A DNA stretch of 59,117 nucleotides. Source: Thermoanaerobacterales bacterium. GTDB lineage: Bacteria > Actinomycetota > Acidimicrobiia > Acidimicrobiales > JACDCH01. The position numbers and the translations under genes are program-made. Positions 1-6,575 of this stretch are shown piece by piece (within the stretch, counting starts at the first letter, position 1; the number at the start of each line of letters is the position of its first letter). The stretch spans positions 1 through 59,117 of the forward strand of contig PKRH01000003.1 of assembly GCA_017577565.1 (NCBI GenBank), written 5' to 3'. The notes below the pieces were generated by a model that was given only the letters and a program-made list of their open reading frames with translations, did not search any database and had not been told where the DNA came from.

Positions 1-770
1 GCTTTGACCCGGCGCATGAGCGGCAGCGCCGGTACGGGACCCCACAGGTCGATGGTCTCGCGGATGTGCCGCGGCGCGGACAGCACGGTGGCGTGGCCGC
101 CGGGGCCGTGCCGCCCCTCGCCGGCCGGCGGGCGCAGCCACAGCCGGCCGTCGTCGGGGCGGACGACGACCTCGGGCTCGTCGGCGGTGCCGGCGTCCCC
201 GCCGGCGTCGCCGCCCGCCCCCGCGAGGGTCGCCCGGGCCCGGGCGTCGAGGCGCACGACCGTGCCGCCGGCCAGCTCGATGGTCGCGGCCGCCGAGCCG
301 CCGGTCTCGACGACGGCGCCGACCTCGACGGTGTCGCCGGTGGAGAGGGCGCGGGGCTCCTCGCCCTCGACCCGGGCGGTCACGAGGCCGGTCGTCGAGG
401 TGACCGTGCCGGCCACCGGCTCGTCGGTGCCGCCGCCCAGGGTGAGGGCGGCGACGACGATCCCGCCCGCGAAGGCCACGAGGGCGATGCCGGCCACGAG
501 CAGCTGCCGCGCCCGTCGCTCGGTGCGGGACCGCCGGGCGTCCGCCCCGGCCGTCCGGTCGCCGCCGCTCGGCGAGCCCTCCCCGTCGCCGCCCCGGCCG
601 CGGCCACCGCCCGGCTCGCGGTCCGCGTCGGGCGTGGGCAGCGTCGTCGTCCGGTGGCGGACGGGCGGCGGGCTCGACGCGTACGCGGGGGACGGCGGCG
701 GGGTGTAGCCGGAGGGGGCCCCGGCGCCCTCCCCGGCACCCCCGTTGCCGTCGCGCTCGACGTCGACCAC
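1..770 (-). CDS. Membrane-anchored FecR-like domain protein (3' end outside window)
   Basis: The reading frame starts at GTG 770, six bases after a GGGAGG ribosome site, and runs off the window edge, so the C-terminus is missing. The first ~80 residues are low-complexity Pro/Gly/Arg. A single membrane helix follows (about residues 94-115, with LLVAGIALVAFAGGIVVAAL). The outside part resembles FecR-type domains: a segment with LSTGDTVEVGAVVETGGSAA and then TIELAGGTVVRLDARARA. A Gly/Ala/Asp-rich linker and a further globular stretch follow. It lies 36 bases after the IniC-like dynamin on the same strand, so it is probably the last or a late gene of that operon. The FecR assignment rests on motif shape only. 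The function is unknown; a role as envelope sensor or anchor for the dynamins is an inference. Confidence 0.6.
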   Translation of the reverse strand, partial: MVDVERDGNGGAGEGAGAPSGYTPPPSPAYASSPPPVRHRTTTLPTPDADREPGGGRGRGGDGEGSPSGGDRTAGADARRSRTERRARQLLVAGIALVAFAGGIVVAALTLGGGTDEPVAGTVTSTTGLVTARVEGEEPRALSTGDTVEVGAVVETGGSAAATIELAGGTVVRLDARARATLAGAGGDAGGDAGTADEPEVVVRPDDGRLWLRPPAGEGRHGPGGHATVLSAPRHIRETIDLWGPVPALPLMRRVK

Positions 771-805
771 CGCTGCCCTCCCGCCGTGCCGGCCTCGGGC
801 CCGGA

Positions 806-2290
806 TCAGCCGAGCGAGACCAGGAGGCCTTCGCAGGTCCGGATGACGACCCGGGCGGCGTCCGCGACCTCCCGGGACGACATGGGGCTCTCGGCCCGCC
901 GCTGCCAGCGCCCGATGGCGTTGGTCAGGGCCCGGCGCACCTCGGACACGTCGGCCTCGGGCGACAGGCCGAGCCGGGTGTGGATGGCGCCGCCCTCGGC
1001 GCCGAGCAGGCGCTCCATCTCGGCCGCCTCCGCCGGCTTGACCTTGATGCCGCCGGCCCGCAGCGCGTTGAGCAGCCGGATCTCGGCGAACTCGTGGGCG
1101 CCGGACGTGATCCGCTCGAGCTCGGTGGCCAGCACGTCGCGGCCGGGGATCCGGTGCTCCTGCAGCACGGCCTCGAGCGCGAGCAGCGCCGAGCGGGCCT
1201 TGAGCACGTCCCGGCGGGCGGCGAACTGGCTGAGCAGCACGTCCTTCAGCTCGTTCAGGCCGCTGCGCCGCACCAGCTCGCTGGACAGGGCGGTGGCCGT
1301 CGTCGCCGCCCCCTGGCGGATGAGGGCCACGGCGAGCCGCACCCCGAACAGCCCGAAGCGGTCGAGCAGGTGCTCGCGCTCCATGTTGGTGAGCGGGATC
1401 GGCGTCTCGGCCTGGACGAAGCGGTCGGCCGACAGGAACAGCGCCTCGGCGTCGTCGCGCGGCGCGTTGGCGATGGTGTAGAGCGCCTTGAACTCGGCCT
1501 CCCGCAGGGTGGCGCCCGACTGGGCCAGCAGGCCGGCGACCGGCACGACCGTCTGGGCCAGCCGCCGCACCTTGGGGTCGGAGCGGTAGCGGGCGGCGAT
1601 CCGCTGGGCGGAGGCCATCGAGTCGATGCGGCCCACGCCCACCTCGTCGGCCCGGGACAGGACGGCGATGGCGTTGACCGGCGTGGCCTGGGAGAACTCC
1701 TCGTCGTGGAAGGCCTCGAGGAAGTTGATGTCCGAGCTGTGCAGGTGCCGCATCAGGTACAGCACCGCGTCGGCCGGGGTGACCTGGTCCTCGCCCGGGG
1801 TGAGGAAGGCCGTCGTGCGGGCCGAGACGTCGGTCGAGATCGAGGCGATGCCCGGCGTGTCGATGAGGGTCATCTGCCGCAGCGACGACGACGGCCACTC
1901 GATGACCAGCCGGCGGACGTCCTCGGCCCGCATCGAGCCGAGGTCGACGTTGATGGCGCCGCCGTCCCGGCTGAACGGCACCTGCCGGGGCTCGCCCTCG
2001 TGGGGCTCGAGGGTGGCCCGGTAGGTGATGCCGTCCTTGTACCAGGTGACGATGCGGGTGCACTCGCCGGCGTCGGTGGGCGCCAGCTCCTCGCCGACCA
2101 GGGCGTTGAGCAGGGTCGACTTGCCCGCCTTGACCTTGCCGGCGATGGCGACCCGCAGCGGCTCGTCGAGCCGGTCGAGCACCGCCCGCAGGCGGGCCTG
2201 CGGCTCGGGGTGGTCGGCGCAGGCCTGCACCGCCTGCTCGAGCAGGCGGCGGACGCTGGCGAGGAGGGGCGACGAGCCGGGCGCGCTCAC
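806..2290 (-). CDS. Dynamin-family GTPase, IniC-like
   Basis: A 494-residue bacterial dynamin-like GTPase. The P-loop GKVKAGKST is at residues 51-59, the switch motif DTPG follows near residue 145, and LSRADE resembles the guanine-specificity motif. Length matches mycobacterial IniC (about 493 aa). The GTG start overlaps the stop codon of the upstream IniA-like gene by four bases (GTGA), so the two are translationally coupled. Known pairs of this kind act at the inner face of the cytoplasmic membrane, where IniA-type dynamins remodel or fuse/fission lipid bilayers. There is no clear transmembrane segment, so it probably works through its larger partner. A general bacterial dynamin identity is nearly certain; orthology to IniC is inferred from order, size and coupling. 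Confidence 0.88.
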   Translation of the reverse strand: MSAPGSSPLLASVRRLLEQAVQACADHPEPQARLRAVLDRLDEPLRVAIAGKVKAGKSTLLNALVGEELAPTDAGECTRIVTWYKDGITYRATLEPHEGEPRQVPFSRDGGAINVDLGSMRAEDVRRLVIEWPSSSLRQMTLIDTPGIASISTDVSARTTAFLTPGEDQVTPADAVLYLMRHLHSSDINFLEAFHDEEFSQATPVNAIAVLSRADEVGVGRIDSMASAQRIAARYRSDPKVRRLAQTVVPVAGLLAQSGATLREAEFKALYTIANAPRDDAEALFLSADRFVQAETPIPLTNMEREHLLDRFGLFGVRLAVALIRQGAATTATALSSELVRRSGLNELKDVLLSQFAARRDVLKARSALLALEAVLQEHRIPGRDVLATELERITSGAHEFAEIRLLNALRAGGIKVKPAEAAEMERLLGAEGGAIHTRLGLSPEADVSEVRRALTNAIGRWQRRAESPMSSREVADAARVVIRTCEGLLVSLG

Positions 2291-4161
2291 GACCGTGCCT
2301 CCGCGGCGGTCGCCTTCAGCTCCGGCGCCAGGGCGTAGGCCTTCTCGCGCAGCACGGCGATGCGCTTGAGCTCGGCGTCGACGTCGCGCAGGCGCTTCTG
2401 GCGGGACGTGGCGTCGGACTTCACGGCCTGCTGGGCGGCGGCCAGCGCCTCGGTGGCCGAGCGGTGGAGCTCCTCGGCCCGGGCGGCGAAGTAGTCGCGC
2501 AGGCGGCGCTGGGTGCGGCGCAGCGTGTCGCGGGTGTCCTTGCCGACCACGAAGGCGACCTCGTCGGTGTACTTGCGGTGCGCCTGGCGGGCCTGGTTGC
2601 GGCGCATCTGCAGCTGCCGCTCCTTCTCGCTGCGCAGCGCGGAGCGGCCCATGAACAGGCCGATGACCAGGGTGGCCGGGTTGGCCATGGCCAGGCCGGC
2701 CAGGTTGCCGAGCATGCCGAACATGAGCATGCCGCCGTAGCTGCCCCGCAGGGCGGTGAGGCCCTGGGACCCGAGGCCCATCTTCGACAGCTCGACGTCG
2801 GTGTCGGCGTCGACGGCGGCGAGGGCCTCGGTCGGGTTGGCCACGTCGAGGTCGACGGCGATCTCGTCGCCGTCCTCGCCGAAGTGCTCACCCACCCGGG
2901 CCGCCAGCTCCTGGGCCCGGCGGTGCAGGAAGGCGTAGGTCTGGACGACGTCGTCGGCCACCCGCCGGTAGAGCCAGGCCTGGAACTCGTCCCAGGTCTC
3001 GGCCGGGTCGCTGTTGTCGATGGCCTCGTCGGCCAGCCGGGTGACCTGGCGCAGCCGGCTGCGCAGCTCGTGCTCGACGTCGGCCTGCAGGTCGATGACG
3101 CCGTCGCTCAGCGTCTGCTGCCACTTCGACACCCCGCTCTTCAGCCGCTCGGCCTTGGCCTTGGCCTCGGTGAGGTTGTCGACCATCTGCTGGGCCTGCT
3201 CGGGGTCGTCGAGGGCCTGGCGCTCGCTGCGGAACTGCGACTCGAGCATGGTCGCCACCGCGACCACGTCGTTGGCGGCGGCCCGCACGCTCAGCCGCTC
3301 GGCGTCTGCGGCGATCTTGTTCTGCAGGTAGTTGGCGAGGGCGGGGAAGCCGGACTCGCGGTTGAGCTCGCGGTCGTTGGTCCGCAGGGCGTGGATGCGC
3401 AGCGCGGAGGAGACGCAGAGGATCTCGGCGTCGATGTCGTGGCGCCGCAGGTGCTCGACGTTGATGTCCCGGATCTTGCGCCAGGCGGGGTAGAAGTCGA
3501 TCTTCGTCATGACGCAGACGACGTTGGGGCACATCTGCAGCGCCGTCTGCAGGAACTCGAGCTCCGGCCCCGAGAACTCCTGGCTGGCGTCGGAGACGAA
3601 CACGACGGCGTCGGCCATCGGCAGCGCCCCGATGGTGGCGGCGCTGTGCGCCGAACCCAGGCCGCCGACGCCCGGCGTGTCGACGATGACGAGCCCGTCG
3701 CTCAGCAGCTTGCGGGGCAGCGCCACCTCCACCGACTGGATGCGGCGGTCGTCGGGGGCGTCGCTCGCCTCGGTGACGTAGCGGGCCACCTGGTCGACGG
3801 GGATCGCCTCCCGCTCGGGCTCCCGCTCGACCTCGCCGTCGCCGCCCGGGTCGAACAGCACGGCCGCCGACGGCGGGTCGCCGTAGCGGATGGCCGTCGG
3901 CACCGCCGTGGCGATGTCGTCGTCGACCGGGCAGATGGGGGCGTTCAGCAGCGCGTTGACGAGCGAGGACTTGCCCTGCTTGAACTCGCCGATGACGAAC
4001 ACGTGGAACGCCGGGTCGGTGAGGCGCTTGCGCGTCAGGAGGAGGCGCTGCTCGAGGTCGGGGCGCGAGTAGGCCGTGGCGGCCTTGATGCCGAGCTCGA
4101 CCACTGACAACGCCTGCTGGACGCTGGCCGACCTCTGGTCGGCGTTGGGGTTCCCCGCCAT
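2287..4161 (-). CDS. Dynamin-family GTPase, IniA-like
   Basis: A 624-residue dynamin-like GTPase. It has P-loop GEFKQGKSS (residues 58-66), switch motif DTPGVGG and guanine-specificity motif TKID. A long helical region follows, then a hydrophobic hairpin around residues 480-510 (containing GMLMFGMLGNLAGLAMANPA) that would form the lipid-inserting tip, and a basic coiled-coil C-terminal arm (KERQLQMRRNQARQAHRKY). Mycobacterial IniA has about 640 residues and the same layout. The ATG start has a GAGGAG-type site upstream, and a TAGCGT -10 box lies at 4189-4194, so the gene has its own promoter. It follows an iniB-like gene and is coupled to the IniC-like gene. In mycobacteria iniBAC is induced by cell-wall inhibitors; the same role here is inferred. 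Confidence 0.9.
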   Translation of the reverse strand: MAGNPNADQRSASVQQALSVVELGIKAATAYSRPDLEQRLLLTRKRLTDPAFHVFVIGEFKQGKSSLVNALLNAPICPVDDDIATAVPTAIRYGDPPSAAVLFDPGGDGEVEREPEREAIPVDQVARYVTEASDAPDDRRIQSVEVALPRKLLSDGLVIVDTPGVGGLGSAHSAATIGALPMADAVVFVSDASQEFSGPELEFLQTALQMCPNVVCVMTKIDFYPAWRKIRDINVEHLRRHDIDAEILCVSSALRIHALRTNDRELNRESGFPALANYLQNKIAADAERLSVRAAANDVVAVATMLESQFRSERQALDDPEQAQQMVDNLTEAKAKAERLKSGVSKWQQTLSDGVIDLQADVEHELRSRLRQVTRLADEAIDNSDPAETWDEFQAWLYRRVADDVVQTYAFLHRRAQELAARVGEHFGEDGDEIAVDLDVANPTEALAAVDADTDVELSKMGLGSQGLTALRGSYGGMLMFGMLGNLAGLAMANPATLVIGLFMGRSALRSEKERQLQMRRNQARQAHRKYTDEVAFVVGKDTRDTLRRTQRRLRDYFAARAEELHRSATEALAAAQQAVKSDATSRQKRLRDVDAELKRIAVLREKAYALAPELKATAAEARS

Positions 4162-4188
4162 CGCTCACTCAACTCCTCGTGATCGTCC

Positions 4189-4194
4189 ACGCTA
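4189..4194 (-). promoter_or_regulatory. Candidate -10 box of the dynamin operon
   Basis: TAGCGT on the minus strand, 27 bases before the IniA-like ATG. It lies downstream of the hairpin that ends the iniB-like gene, so the dynamins can be transcribed separately. The 16-base box found before both iniB-like genes is not present at the matching position here. Confidence 0.45.
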
Positions 4195-4223
4195 ACGCGG
4201 ATCCGTCGAGCGTCTGGACGCGG

Positions 4224-4257
4224 GACGGGGCCCCGGCCGTCCGCCCGGGGCCCCGTC
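4224..4257 (-). terminator. Hairpin terminator between iniB-like gene 1 and the dynamin operon
   Basis: A perfect 11-bp inverted repeat (GACGGGGCCCC with its complement) around a 12-base loop, 22 bases after the stop of the upstream gene. There is no U-tract, as is usual in such GC-rich genomes. It could be a full terminator or an attenuator that lowers read-through into the dynamins. Confidence 0.7.
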
Positions 4258-4278
4258 GTGGCGTCGGGTCGGCCGCCC

Positions 4279-5436
4279 TCAGGCGAGCGGCCCGTCGACG
4301 TCGATGTCGACGCCGTCGTCGTCGCTGACGTCGGTGAAGCTGTTGTCCACCGAGTTGTCGCTGGCGTCGACGTGCAGGTTGCCGCTGTCGGTCGTGTCGA
4401 AGCTGTCGTTGATCGAGTTGTCCGTGTACTGGACCTCGGTGTTGAAGCTGTCGTCGATCGAGTTGTCGGTGACACCGGTCTGGGTGGCGCCGTCGTCGGC
4501 GATCTGGACGGTGCCCGAGTTGCCCTCGATCGAGATGTCGCCGGAGCCGGCGTCGGCGCCGTCGCCGAAGGCCACGGCCGAGCCGTCCTCGGCGCTGATG
4601 GCGACGTCGTTGGACTGGACGGTGCCGTCGCCGACGACCGACTCGCTGAGCACCGAGTCCTCGATCTGGGTGAGGTCGCCGTCGCCCTGGTTGAAGGCGA
4701 TGTCGCCCTCGCCGCCGTCGACGATCGTGCCGTCGCCCAGCACGGCGTTCTCCGCCTCGACGTTGGTGGCGTCGCCGTCACCGAACGAGACCGCCCCGAC
4801 GTCCGAGTCCTGGATGACCTGGTTGCCGTCGCCGACGACGGAGTCGGTGACGTCGCCGGTCACGGACCCGCCCACGTCGCCGGTGGCGATCGTGGCGTCG
4901 GAGACGTCGCCGCCGACCTGGACGGCCCCGTCGCCGGTGTTCACCTGGGCGCCGTCACCGGCGGCGACCGCCCCGTCACCGGACACGACGTCGTTGTCGA
5001 AGTCCTGGTTGACGTCGCCGAAGGCGGTGATGTTCTGGTTGACCGAGTTGTCGACCGTCGTGTCCCGGTCGTCGATGAACGTCGTGTCGTTGTCCTGGAA
5101 CTGCTGGTTCGTGACGTTCAGGACGTTCGTGTAGTGGTTGATCGACTCGATGGCGCCCTGCAGGCCGCCCTCGGCCAGGCCGCCACCGCCGCTCGACGCA
5201 GGGGGCGGCGGGAGGGTCACGTTGCCGCTGCCGGCGAAGTTGGCCACGCCGCCCTGGGCCGCCCCGCCGGTGTTGCCCTGGATGGCGCTCAGGACCCGCG
5301 GCATCTCGGCCTGGATGTCCTGGCTCGTCACGTTGCCGAGCCCGTTCTGGTTGAGGAAGCCCTCAGGATCGTCCTGGAAGGCCGCCCGCGTGTCGTTGTC
5401 GGTGAAGATGCTGATGAGGGTGTCGAGGAGGGACAT
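4279..5436 (-). CDS. IniB-like protein 1 with acidic beta-repeat region
   Basis: A 385-residue protein. The first ~55 residues (MSLLDTLISIFTDNDTRAAF, then a DPEGFLNQNGL segment) match the IniB N-terminal domain pattern of one amphipathic helix followed by a conserved DP...GL motif. From about residue 115 to the end there is no Lys or Arg, and the whole protein has no Lys or Cys. This part is built of short acidic repeats: GDG-centred units (VVGDGNQV, VLGDGTIV, VVGDGTVQ), then three copies of a DNS(I/V)xxSF motif near the C-terminus. Such repeats suggest a beta-solenoid or a calcium-responsive fibre. No signal peptide is visible. It has an SD-like AGGAAG before the ATG, its own promoter and its own terminator. 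Function is unknown beyond the iniBAC context. Confidence 0.8.
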   Translation of the reverse strand: MSLLDTLISIFTDNDTRAAFQDDPEGFLNQNGLGNVTSQDIQAEMPRVLSAIQGNTGGAAQGGVANFAGSGNVTLPPPPASSGGGGLAEGGLQGAIESINHYTNVLNVTNQQFQDNDTTFIDDRDTTVDNSVNQNITAFGDVNQDFDNDVVSGDGAVAAGDGAQVNTGDGAVQVGGDVSDATIATGDVGGSVTGDVTDSVVGDGNQVIQDSDVGAVSFGDGDATNVEAENAVLGDGTIVDGGEGDIAFNQGDGDLTQIEDSVLSESVVGDGTVQSNDVAISAEDGSAVAFGDGADAGSGDISIEGNSGTVQIADDGATQTGVTDNSIDDSFNTEVQYTDNSINDSFDTTDSGNLHVDASDNSVDNSFTDVSDDDGVDIDVDGPLA

Positions 5437-5494
5437 GGCTTCCTGCTCCTGGATCGTTCGGCGGCCACCCGCCTTCGGTACGTTGCGTGAGCAG

Positions 5495-5500
5495 ACGGTA
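5495..5500 (-). promoter_or_regulatory. Candidate -10 box of iniB-like gene 1
   Basis: TACCGT on the minus strand, 58 bases before the start codon. The shared 16-base box begins exactly 21 bases upstream of it, the same spacing as at the paralogous gene. Confidence 0.5.
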
Positions 5501-5521
5501 GGTCTCCGTCGCCCGGCGGGG

Positions 5522-5537
5522 ATCGGGGATCACCCCC
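5522..5537 (-). promoter_or_regulatory. Shared 16-base box upstream of iniB-like gene 1
   Basis: On the minus strand it reads GGGGGTGATCCCCGAT, identical to the box at 6484-6499. Its core GGGGATCACCCC is an imperfect dyad. It would lie at about -34 to -49, abutting the -35 region, a typical place for an activator site. Further GGGGATC copies lie nearby (5560-5566). Confidence 0.6.
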
Positions 5538-5614
5538 GTCCGCACCCCCCGCCCCCGTAGGGGATCGGCGGGGTGGTCCGGGGGTCCCCGGGTGGGGCGC
5601 CGCCGGGGCGCGAC

Positions 5615-5644
5615 GGTGGCCCGGGCGGGGGGACCCGGGCCACC
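5615..5644 (-). terminator. Hairpin terminator after iniB-like gene 2
   Basis: A perfect 11-bp inverted repeat (GGTGGCCCGGG with its complement) around an 8-base loop, 67 bases after the stop codon and upstream of the next gene's promoter. It makes the two iniB-like genes separate transcription units. Confidence 0.7.
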
Positions 5645-5710
5645 TCTCCTGGGGGGAGGCGTCGATCTCGTGGGGGAGGCGCCGATGCGGGGCGGCCGGC
5701 GCGCGGCGGG

Positions 5711-6409
5711 TCAGAAGGACCCGATGTCGAAGTCGTCGGGGTCGCCCGACGCGAGGTCGTCGTCGACGTCGTCGGCGTGCAGGCCCGGGCCGTCGTGGGG
5801 GTGGTGGAGGCCGTGGTCGTCGACGTCGTCGAGGTGGTGGTCGAGCCCGTCGTCGACGTCGTGGTCGCCGAGGTGGTGGCCCAGGACGTCGTCGAGGTCG
5901 TGGTCGTCGGCGTGGCCGAGGTCGTCGTCGACGTCGTGGGCGGCGTGGTCGTCGCCGACGTCGCCGAGGCCGTGCCCCCCGAGGTCCGACCCGTCGTCCG
6001 CGGCGTCCTCGAAGGTGTCGTCGTCGAGGTCGCCGCCCTCGCCGAACGACAGCGCGGTGACGTCGTCGCCACCGACGTCGTCGTCGACGGTGGGTTCGTC
6101 GCCGGCGGGGCCGGGGTCGTCACCGCCGGCCGGCGCCGCGGGCGCGCCGCCGGGCTCGGCGTCGAAGTCGGCGGTGACGTCCCCGAAGGAGCTGTCGGTG
6201 CCCGTGACGGTGGACGACAGCGCGGCCTGCGCCTGGTCGGGGGGCAGGGTGTCGGCCACCAGCCCGACGGCCTCGGACAGGTCCGCGGGGTCGACGTCCC
6301 CGAAGCCGAACTGCGCGAGGTAGGCGCGTGGATCGGCGTTGTATGCAGCCTGCTCGGCCGGGTCGAGCATCACGCCCCGCAGCACGTCGAGCAGTGACAT
6401 GCCGGTCAT
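5711..6409 (-). CDS. IniB-like protein 2 with Asp/His-rich tail
   Basis: A 232-residue protein. The N-terminus (MSLLDVLRGVMLDPAEQAAY, then an NADPRAYLAQFGFG segment) is clearly related to that of the neighbouring IniB-like protein. After residue ~95 it is almost entirely Asp, Gly, His and Ala. There is no Lys and no Cys, and about 15 His lie in the last ~85 residues in DHD(L/V)DD-type units such as GLDHHLDDVDDH. Such a tail could bind divalent metal; this is an inference from composition. The ATG at 6409 is chosen over the ATG at 6400 because GGGAGGA lies four bases upstream of it. No signal peptide or membrane helix is visible. It is the first gene of the iniBAC-like locus, with its own promoter. 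Confidence 0.75.
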   Translation of the reverse strand: MTGMSLLDVLRGVMLDPAEQAAYNADPRAYLAQFGFGDVDPADLSEAVGLVADTLPPDQAQAALSSTVTGTDSSFGDVTADFDAEPGGAPAAPAGGDDPGPAGDEPTVDDDVGGDDVTALSFGEGGDLDDDTFEDAADDGSDLGGHGLGDVGDDHAAHDVDDDLGHADDHDLDDVLGHHLGDHDVDDGLDHHLDDVDDHGLHHPHDGPGLHADDVDDDLASGDPDDFDIGSF

Positions 6410-6456
6410 CCTGTCCTCCCTGGGCTCCGTCCCCGTCGGCGATCGGGGACCACATC

Positions 6457-6462
6457 AGGTTA
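6457..6462 (-). promoter_or_regulatory. Candidate -10 box of iniB-like gene 2
   Basis: TAACCT on the minus strand, 47 bases before the ATG, giving a leader of about 40 bases that includes the SD sequence. The shared box starts 21 bases further upstream. Confidence 0.5.
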
Positions 6463-6483
6463 CGGAGCACCCCCCAGGGGGGC

Positions 6484-6499
6484 ATCGGGGATCACCCCC
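6484..6499 (-). promoter_or_regulatory. Shared 16-base box upstream of iniB-like gene 2
   Basis: Identical over 16 bases to the element at 5522-5537 and at the same distance from a -10 box. An inverted half copy (CCCCGATCACC) lies just upstream at 6507-6517 and a GATCGGGG half lies downstream at 6441-6448. This gives a cluster suited to cooperative binding of a regulator. Confidence 0.6.
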
Positions 6500-6575
6500 A
6501 CACGTCCCCGATCACCGACGCGGGGTGGCCGGGGCGCAATTGACACGTGCTCGCGCTTACCTTTCAACTGTCGCC

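Noticed and set aside
6540..6545. TTGACA as the -35 box of topA
   Set aside because: Only 12 bases separate it from the TACCTT hexamer and no -10 lies at 16-18 bases, so the match is probably chance.
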